A DNA stretch of 64,000 nt from the NCBI GenBank assembly GCA_022592445.1, contig JABYQR010000102.1, positions 1 through 64,000 of the forward strand, in the 5' to 3' direction. How positions within the stretch are numbered: position 1 is the first letter of the stretch; every line of letters starts with the position of its first letter. A program made the translations under genes and the position numbers. The notes below the pieces were generated by a model. That model was not told the DNA's origin. It saw nothing but the letters and a program-made list of their open reading frames with translations, and did no database searches. This document shows, piece by piece, positions 57,035 through 64,000 of this stretch. Source of the DNA: Cytidiella melzeri. Its lineage: Eukaryota; Basidiomycota; Agaricomycetes; Polyporales; Irpicaceae.

Positions 57035-59808
57035 TCATGCACGTTTCCAGAACGTAACATGGTAGCCGCCATAAGCAATGAGGGTATCACCTGAGACAAC
57101 GGTATGCGTGACAGGCTCCCGCTGTCGCTCAAATTGTTTGAGCTCTTTCTGACGGAAATACGGCGGGTCGGATCAGGCAAACATCTAAAATGAAACGCGG
57201 CACGTATCCGACACACCTTGATATTTCTGTAATCCCAGAGATGAACGGTGCCATCTCCGTAGTATCCACGCGCGAACAGGCTGCGTTCACCATCGATATG
57301 GCCTTTGGTGAATTGCACCTCTTCACCGCGTTTGGTATGCTGACCGGCATGGCGTCTGCTCTCCCTATGACCAAATTCCAGCGACGGTCGAGCATTGAAT
57401 GAACTTCTCCTCAGATCGTACACCTGCACCTGCCGATCTAGATGTTTGACCTGGAAATGGTGGAAAGAAAACGCAGAATGAGCCGGGTCCCGGTAGCAAT
57501 GGGGGCTTCCCTGCAACGCGTGTATCAGATTAATGCTCTCACCTCGAGGATGACCACGGACGGGTTGGCCGGATGGACGTGTATTTGTTGTGGTTCCAAC
57601 GAGAGCAGCACTCCTTCCGGCTTCCGCGTCTCGAACAGATTCCTGTTGTATATACTCCTCGACCCTGCAAAGAGCACTTGCTGAGATGCGTGGCTATAGG
57701 CCACGCATCGTATCGACCGCAGCAGGTAGTAAGATTCCCATACACGGTCCGAAGACCCAGTCATCCCTTCTCTGCTCGGTCGTAGCTTCCAGATGCGAAT
57801 GGTGCCATCGCCTCCGCCAGAGAGGAACTGACGCGGGCTGTGGGACATTGCAGCCAGTGTAGATATTCCAGGGTTTTGAGACGAAGTTTTTTTGTCCTTG
57901 TGCTCCACAACGGTGGAATGGCCACGATGCGCGAGATCGATGCGCCGTGGGCGATCCTGGATACCTTGATGGGTTAATTACGGCTCTGCGAGGTGGGAAA
58001 AAATTATACGCATGATCACACTAACCTCGCCCAGGATGAGACAAGAGATCTGCGCGGGTCCCCGTTTGTACGCCACTACGGCAGTAGAGTCGTCCAATAG
58101 AACCGCATCTGTTACCTTCCGGCTGCGTTTACCCGACTCATTTTCGTTTGCAGGCAATGCGAAATGAGAGATGCGATGTCTGCAGCATTGAAATAAGACA
58201 GTGATGAGAAATGAGAGTAAGCGAGGATTGGAACAATACATGCCTGATACTTTCATTGGTTTGGTCAATAAACTGCAGGTCCCCGTGGATGTAGACTGCA
58301 GCTATGGGTATTCGACGGTCCGATGGCACGAGTATGCGGCGACCCTTGGCGTGCGACGGCTTTGGCAATAAGACTCTGACCCCGTCGTCCTCTGCATGTG
58401 AGTCTTGTGAGACCGTCACGATACCACTCTTGCGTGCCCTCCCGCTCCTAGACACAGCTGGCAAAGCTGGCAAAGATCTGATCGGGCGACGTCTGTCCTT
58501 CGGCTCGTCTGTATCAGAGTCAGAGCTTCCAACGTCGTCTGAGCTTTCGCTAGAGTTTTGCTCAGCGGCGCGGTTGGTGGACTGCGAAAGCGCGCCCATG
58601 TTTAGGAAAGTAAGAACTCGACTCCGCTGTTCGGCGGGTACATCCTTAAGTACGTCGCTGGCCTCGTCTCCATCCAAAAGGCGCTGCACGAGCAGGTCGG
58701 TGCCGCTTAGTGCAGTACTCGCTACTGCTGCAGGCTGTGCACTAGAGTCACTACTGTCCAGTTCGTCGTCTTCGCTCGACTCTGTGTCATCGGAGGCATA
58801 CACAGGGTGTGTAGCTTGCATGGCGGAGCTCTCTGCCACTTGCTGTTCCTCGATATCTCCTTCAGGTGGTGCGTCTTGACGAGGGTGTTCGTCTAGAGTG
58901 AGATAGCTGAGAGCTGGTGAGACGGTGTCCCCATCCTCATTTTGCGCTGGCTCTACATGATATCCTTCCGAGTCCGACGAAATGAGAATCGGGCTCGCGC
59001 GGCCAGACATCTCTTCCTCCTGTGTTTGATTGTACTCGATAATGGCGTGCTGACTTTCAGAGCACTGTTCTTCCTCTGCCTTCTTCACTGCGTCGACCAT
59101 TTCCACGTTCGGCAGGTCTGGCGCGTCATCTTGCGTTAGATCTATCAGTTCAGAAGGAAAATAAACCGAAGGGACCGTGGCAGGCGTTTTCGACTCCTGC
59201 GCTGGGAGAGTCGAAGATGAGTTGCCCGTGGTCTCAGAGACACCGCCATTCGTGAATTGGCGACGAATATCAGACGCTGCGAATCCGTCTGCAATGGACA
59301 CTATGGCGAACTTCCCAGTGGGTGAATCGCGCAGTTGAACGTCTGATATGCTGCAAGAAATGATTGTAAGGTGGTCGATACGGAACAGATGAAGTGCTTA
59401 CGCAGCAGCGGGGACTTTCGCGGCGAGTAGAGAGCTCCGAAGAGCCTCAGGATCCGCAGTAGATGACAAGTTTTTGAGAAGAAATGATTCACCACGAGGA
59501 GGGCTCATACGGCGTTTCCGAGACAACAGGCCAGTACTCGGAAAATGAACACTCTCAGCCGTATCTGCTGTTGCAGAGCGCACAAAGCCTGTTTCAGTTG
59601 GTAGAGTGGTGTGCACTGGTGCTGAAACAGATCGATTTGTGTGAGGGGGTCTGTTTCTGCCAGTGGCGAGGAGTGGTCCGCGAGCGAGAGATGGACTAGC
59701 GGAAATGTCGACGCCATGAAAATCATGCTCGTGTCTTGAGATAGTAACCCCAGCCGGCGTGTGGCCTCTGTTGCTCAGTTCAGGCTTGCATCCGCTGGAT
59801 CTCACCAT
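57035..59808 (-). CDS. WD40-repeat protein with long acidic N-terminal half
   Basis: Six exons (59808-59402, 59350-58244, 58179-58026, 57956-57543, 57450-57217, 57148-57035), 2,430 nt, 809 residues. Residues 1-450 are disordered, with acidic Ser/Asp/Glu runs (ASDDTESSEDDELDSSDSS). The second half has WD-type blades, for example FLSGGGDGTIRIWKL, GDGTVHLWDYRNIK and GDTLIAYGGYHVTFWKRA at the very end. The intron between 58244 and 58179 uses a GC donor (AG|GCATGT), which is required by frame. The gene ends 82 bp from the M28 gene, convergently. Its ATG is one base after the stop of the upstream gene; an alternative in-frame ATG begins MSPPRGESF. I do not recognise a named family. Confidence 0.75.
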
Positions 59809-59809
59809 G

Positions 59810-60679
59810 TTAAGATACGTTCACAAGCAACACGAACGCCAACTCGTACATCTTATCCAAGATGGCGCGGACATCTTCCGTCTTGACTGAATTATCGAGC
59901 ACCCTTTGCCGAGCGTTAGTTGATATACTTTAGAGATGTTACCAAATAGTATCGTACCAATCTAGCGCGATACCGTCCTGACTAGACGATAATAAGCAAT
60001 GAGTGGTGTCTCGACAGTGTGTTCGATAACGTAGATCTCACAGTCGTTTCGGTATTCCGTATACTCTCTTACCCTCCTGAGCAAGAACAGCCACTTGCGC
60101 GATAATCAACGCGTTCAAGTCAGCCTCTGACTCGGATGCGTTGTGTAGCGCAAGAGGAATTCTTCTCACGCCTCTGCTGTTCGCAGGCGAGACTTGCAGC
60201 TCTCTCGAAGGCGACCGACTGAGTTTTATATCTGGAGGGCCTATGAGATGTACAATTGCGTTCTTCTGCATGTGCACAGATAGTTACAGTGTGAGGAAGA
60301 GTTACGTGGCTTACCGAGTTCAAGTTGGAGTTTATGTAACTCGGCTTTAGCCTGAGCTTCGGAGTGCAACTGCCAGATCATACCGGCAGCTGCCATTTTG
60401 GGATACGTAGTTTGGGTGTTGAATTTGAAGCATGAACAACCACCATTCAACCTACATTTATGAGCCACAAGGAGCGTGGATGGACTAGCTACAGGCAACT
60501 GCATGGCTTTCACTACTAGTACAAACCATGGCCAATGCGTACATCTCGCCCTCGACACTGGAATGCTGCTCTCCTAACTTTATGTCTAGCCACAACCATT
60601 CACACGGTAATCGCTCGCGAAAGGGCTCGATGAACTCAAGGAGACTCGAGCATGGCATTGCACGACGCACGTCTCTCAT
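59810..60679 (-). CDS. Protein of unknown function, possible first cistron
   Basis: Five exons (60679-60527, 60498-60315, 60240-60065, 59977-59958, 59903-59810), 627 nt, 208 residues. It contains EWLWLDIKLGEQHSSVEG, CSCFKFN, a helical stretch MIWQLHSEAQAKAELHKLQLEL, a polar segment with PPDIKLSRSPSRELQ, another helix NALIIAQVAVLAQEG and ends VKTEDVRAILDKMYELAFVLLVNVS. No domain recognised. Exon 4 is 20 nt. Joining exons 1 and 2 in frame needs an intron of only 28 nt, so that junction is doubtful. The TAA stop is followed, after a single C, by the ATG of the WD40 gene. Confidence 0.6.
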
Positions 60680-61181
60680 GCTGCTTTTCTGTTTTTAAGA
60701 TTTAAGACCATGAGCTCGATGAGGAGTGATCGCCTCAAAATAGATCTTCTGCTGACTGATAGTGTTTTGGGTACGGGGGAGGAGGGGCTGATGTAGAAAG
60801 AAACATGGACGGGAAGTTAAGGTGACTTCTGGTTCGGTCAGACGGTCAGATGCTGCGAGCACAGTGGCGACAAGGGTAACCACGGAAAGTGGAGGGAGGT
60901 TGGGGAGCTGAATGGACCCGGATTGCGTCGGAGGTGCTCGCAGTAGGGCTTGAGGGTAAGAGAATGGTGTGAGGATCAGTGGCTTTGACAAGGTTATGCT
61001 GGCTGTTGAGCACGGTAGGAAGAAATACAAACGAAAGGAGAAGAAATTCACCGTGAGGCGAAGATGACTTACGTGGTGACATGCTCCCTTGCAGCGATGT
61101 ATATCTCAGCATGCTTCTCTGGTTTGTGACGTTCAAGATATTACATTGCGATATGTAGGTGATCATATGGGAGAGTTTTCT
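60680..61181. other. Intergenic between two minus-strand genes
   Basis: 502 bp: 3' flank of ARPC3 and promoter of the gene at 59810-60679. No gene recognised. Confidence 0.5.
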
Positions 61182-61900
61182 TTAGTTCCCCAAGCTCCTG
61201 TTCATGAAGCGTCTCTTCTGGAACGCCATCCACCACTTGCTGGGCTTGCCAGTGCCATCTGCGTACAGACGCTCGACCAGCCTCGCAGCGAGCTCTTGCC
61301 TGACCTGCGTCAGGTACTGTCGCAGATATTCTGCCATGCCACATTTGAGCCATGAGATCTAGATACAAGAAAGTGTTCACGCACCAGCATCGGCCCTACT
61401 CCCTGGTGGCGCATAGTGCGCGTTCAGTGAAAAGTTGGCGTCTCCAGGGATTGGGAAGCTATCGACGGCGAGCGTGTTCAGCGTCTTGTTTGCTTCTAGC
61501 TGGGACAGAGAAGAGCGAGAGGATCCGAGCTTTGCGAGGCAGTCTGAGACAAAGAGGATGAGGACGATGAGGATGCGATCTGCAGGGCCTTTGATCTCGA
61601 AGTTGCGGAAGAGAGAGTTGGCGCGGAAGAGGTCAAGGGTTTCGTCGATTATGTCGGCGGTGGATGGGTCGGCTGGTGCAGCCAGCATCAAAGGCTAAGC
61701 AACGCAAATAAGAGGAGAAGAGGAGGAAAAGACGAACCTAGGGGAGCTGGACCGCGTATCTTGGTCTTTATGGGTAGGATGGCGATGTTACCTACCTGAC
61801 GGACGTCAGGCTCATCGTTCAAAGCTGAGTGGTATGCCTGTTGAGAGTTTCAAATGAGTAAACATGTTTTCATTCAAGTTGAATTGATACCCACTGGCAT
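61182..61900 (-). CDS. Arp2/3 complex subunit 3 (ARPC3, p21-Arc)
   Basis: Four exons (61900-61895, 61837-61738, 61672-61385, 61330-61182), 543 nt, 180 residues, the standard ARPC3 length. Exon 1 is just ATGCCA. The protein reads MPAYHSALNDEPDVRQ, ILPIKTKIRGPAP, ADIIDETLDLFRANSLFRNFEIKGPADRILIVLILFV, EYLRQYLTQVRQELAARLVERLY and KPSKWWMAFQKRRFMNRSL, conserved from yeast Arc18 to human. It is a core subunit of the actin-nucleating Arp2/3 complex at cortical patches. It is divergent from the TRP channel gene with 289 bp between the starts. Confidence 0.95.
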
Positions 61901-62189
61901 CGTCGCTGCTGTGTAGTGAACACGCTTGGTTGTCCCTCGATATTGAAGAGGTGTTCAAACAGACGCCGATTGCGGGTGAAGCACTGGGCGTCCGATTTCC
62001 ACGTGGTATATTAGTCCACAACAAACTCAAACATCTGAAGTCAGGGCTTGGCAGCGGTCATCGGAACACCAGTGGACATGGTCCCTTAAAACGCGACCAT
62101 TGAACGCCTTAGTACTGTCTCTTCCTGCTCCCTCCTTCCAGCTGGCAGAGACCTTCTCATTCTTTGCAGCAGAAAACCAAGCTGTAGCC
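61901..62189. promoter_or_regulatory. Divergent promoter of ARPC3 and the TRP channel
   Basis: 289 bp between the two start codons. No gene. Confidence 0.45.
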
Positions 62190-64000
62190 ATGGCCTCACC
62201 GGCAGTAGACCATGTCGACCCAGAGGATCAGGCATCCCTCAATTCTGTTCTCTCTGTCGACCCTTCTCCGGACACACTCACAAGTGAGTTTGAGTATTGG
62301 TTGTAATTGCATGTTCTAATCTTCAACACGTATAGAACTCGTAAGACGTCTCAGAACGCTCACATTGACATTACTTCCTCTCCAAGTACCCCTGGATAGC
62401 ATAAGCGATCCGACTAGCAGGGTCATTACTCCTCATGTCATTGAAGCATACATCGCTGCAGCTGGAGATCTCGTAGAAGCAGTAGGTCGCCAGCGGGTAT
62501 GCCATTGCAGCATGATTTATCACTAATTATGAATGAGCAGTTGCCTTACGCCTTGCTGCGAGCTAGGAAGGAGTTCATGTGGGATGCGAACCACAATCCC
62601 GCCGATTACGATGAGAACCTCTGTCGAGGTACTCCCCCTCTTTATGTCATATAGGAATCTATACTGACATGTAGCCTGTATGCAGCCATTGCTTGCGAGG
62701 TACTTGCTCGTAGGATCGTCCATGTCTCTCCGCCGGATAGGATCACGCCGATGCTCTCGACGCGGTACACCCACCGCGAGGTAGACGGAGACAAAAGTGA
62801 CAAGACGAGTGCGTTGGAGATGGCCATAGACTCACATTGGTATGTGGAAACTCTGTATATGATGAGCCTTACCTTGAATCATGATGCATATTTGGTAGTA
62901 CCATATTTCTATCGTCCACTGAGGCACAAGACGGTAATGCCGGTTTCTGCTATGTATTCACGATGTCGCTGATTCAACTCGGTAGTGGTCCATGATTTAT
63001 GGAGAGGACATATCGTTCAGAAGCATAACGATAATAATGACGTCGAATGTAAGCCTCTACCGCCGCCTACGTCAAACTTGTAGCTGACCTCATCACACTA
63101 CGTGCAGTCCAACCATACCATGAGGCATACCCCGTAGGGCTCTGGGCACATTTGGACCCAGCCAGGCTTGGAGTTCCACGGTAAGAATAATATACTGCAT
63201 TCACACTCCACACTCAAAGCAAAAAATGACACGCATTGACAGCTACCAAAATATGTTCCGAATTATCATTTGGTTCTTCTTCCTTTTTGTGTACTCTCAA
63301 GCAGGTAGGCGTAATCAAACTTACTGTCCACTTGTGACGAGCATTGAGCCACTGTGCAGTACGTGAGCCGCTGGACAAACTGAACCCGGATCATTCAGAT
63401 TTGGACATCTTTGAGGTTTTGTTGTATATCATGGGACTGTCATTCGCCATCGAAGGTAACATATATTGATCATTATCTGGGCTATTTGTGCTGACACTCT
63501 CCTCTTCTATCCGCCAGATGTCTACAAGGCGAATACTATTCCTACTTGTTCCAACGTATTTGGCTTACCTTGCTTCTGCAGATCTACAAACTACTTCTGT
63601 TCGTCTCCTGGAGAGCCCTCGCTTTCTGGAACTTTGTCTCCATCATCACGGATGCACTTCTTACGGCTGGGTTCTGCGTGAGGATGGCTGGCCTTACTGC
63701 CGAGCCGGGTTCTGACCAGTACACATCACTGAGGATTCAGAGCTTCCAGTGGCTAAGCTTTGTGGCGCCCCTGATTTGGTACGTTCTTTGTGCTGTAGCT
63801 TCATGTTAATCAAATTGTTGATTTCGGTTCACTAGGATGAGTGAGTGGAGTTTACCCGTGTACTTGGTCATTCGCTAACGCTGATTTCATCTTCAGAGCT
63901 CATCACAGTCTTTGATGGCTACAAGTACGCATCTTACATGCCAATCTTCGACTTGGAGGTATACTTATTAAATAATGTCTTAGGTATGTAGGAACCATGC
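62190..64000 (+). CDS. Vacuolar TRP-type cation channel, YVC1-like (3' end outside window)
   Basis: Thirteen exons are visible, coding 362 residues: 62190-62283, 62336-62481, 62541-62628, 62686-62839, 62899-62933, 62986-63048, 63108-63180, 63243-63304, 63360-63455, 63518-63528, 63582-63778, 63836-63840, 63897-63958. The soluble linker domain (LVRRLRTLTLTLLPLQVPLDSI, LLRARKEFMWDANHNPADYDE, CEVLARRIVH) and the first membrane spans (IIIWFFFLFVYSQA, LLFVSWRALAFWNFVSIITDALL) match fungal YVC1, which releases calcium from the vacuole on stretch or osmotic shock. Exon 12 is 5 nt and exon 10 is 11 nt followed by a GC-type donor. Pore and C-terminus lie beyond 64,000. Confidence 0.85.

Overview
The window is nuclear DNA of a filamentous basidiomycete fungus, most likely an Agaricomycete. 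The evidence is the gene architecture (short 50-70 nt GT-AG introns, many exons per gene, several micro-exons) and the gene families present: DUF6593-type proteins, paired GH128 glucanases, an NRC-2/Fpk1-type AGC kinase, and Ty3 chromoviruses beside Copia and Tc1/mariner elements. No prokaryotic, viral or CRISPR signature was seen. Exon coordinates were read by eye. For almost every gene they were confirmed by checking that the summed exon lengths are divisible by three and that protein motifs run across the joins.

Layout. Positions 1-18,490 are a transposon graveyard of nested insertions. A Tc1/mariner element (3831-18488, TA target duplication) is split by a Copia element (4756-17558, GCTAC). 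That Copia is split by a Ty3 chromovirus (8037-14991, ACTTC) and by a 772-bp solo LTR (16084-16855, CTTGG). A 229-bp solo LTR (17828-18056, CAAGC) sits in the Tc1 transposase. To the left lie a LINE reverse-transcriptase fragment, the 5' end of a second chromovirus copy, and two antiparallel LTRs inserted one inside the other (CGAGG). Three different LTR families carry a short direct repeat that brackets a candidate mini-intron downstream of a TATA box.

From 19,351 onward the DNA is gene-bearing. In order: NRC-2/Fpk1-like kinase (-), a 4.5-kb gene-poor stretch, a 20-exon MFS transporter (+), a second poorly resolved stretch, an FAD monooxygenase (+), mitoribosomal protein uS14m (-) divergent from a small membrane-type protein (+), a bZIP/DUF3425 regulator (-), a DUF6593-like protein (+), RNA polymerase subunit RPB12 (-), a Ser-rich protein (+), a GPATCH11-like splicing-type protein (-), a two-RRM protein (-), two tandem secreted GH128 glucanases (+), an AhpD-like protein (+), a DUF6593 protein (-), mitoribosomal uL11m (-) divergent from a secreted M28 aminopeptidase (+), a WD40 protein (-) whose ATG lies one base after the stop codon of the upstream gene, ARPC3 of the Arp2/3 complex (-), and a vacuolar TRP channel (YVC1-like, +) that runs off the right edge.

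The genes do not form one pathway. They are a normal housekeeping and secretory neighbourhood next to a repeat island. The most interesting signals are the repeat-bracketed LTR mini-introns, the one-base intercistronic gap at 59809, the nested insertions with several intact target duplications, and the unusually small exons and introns.
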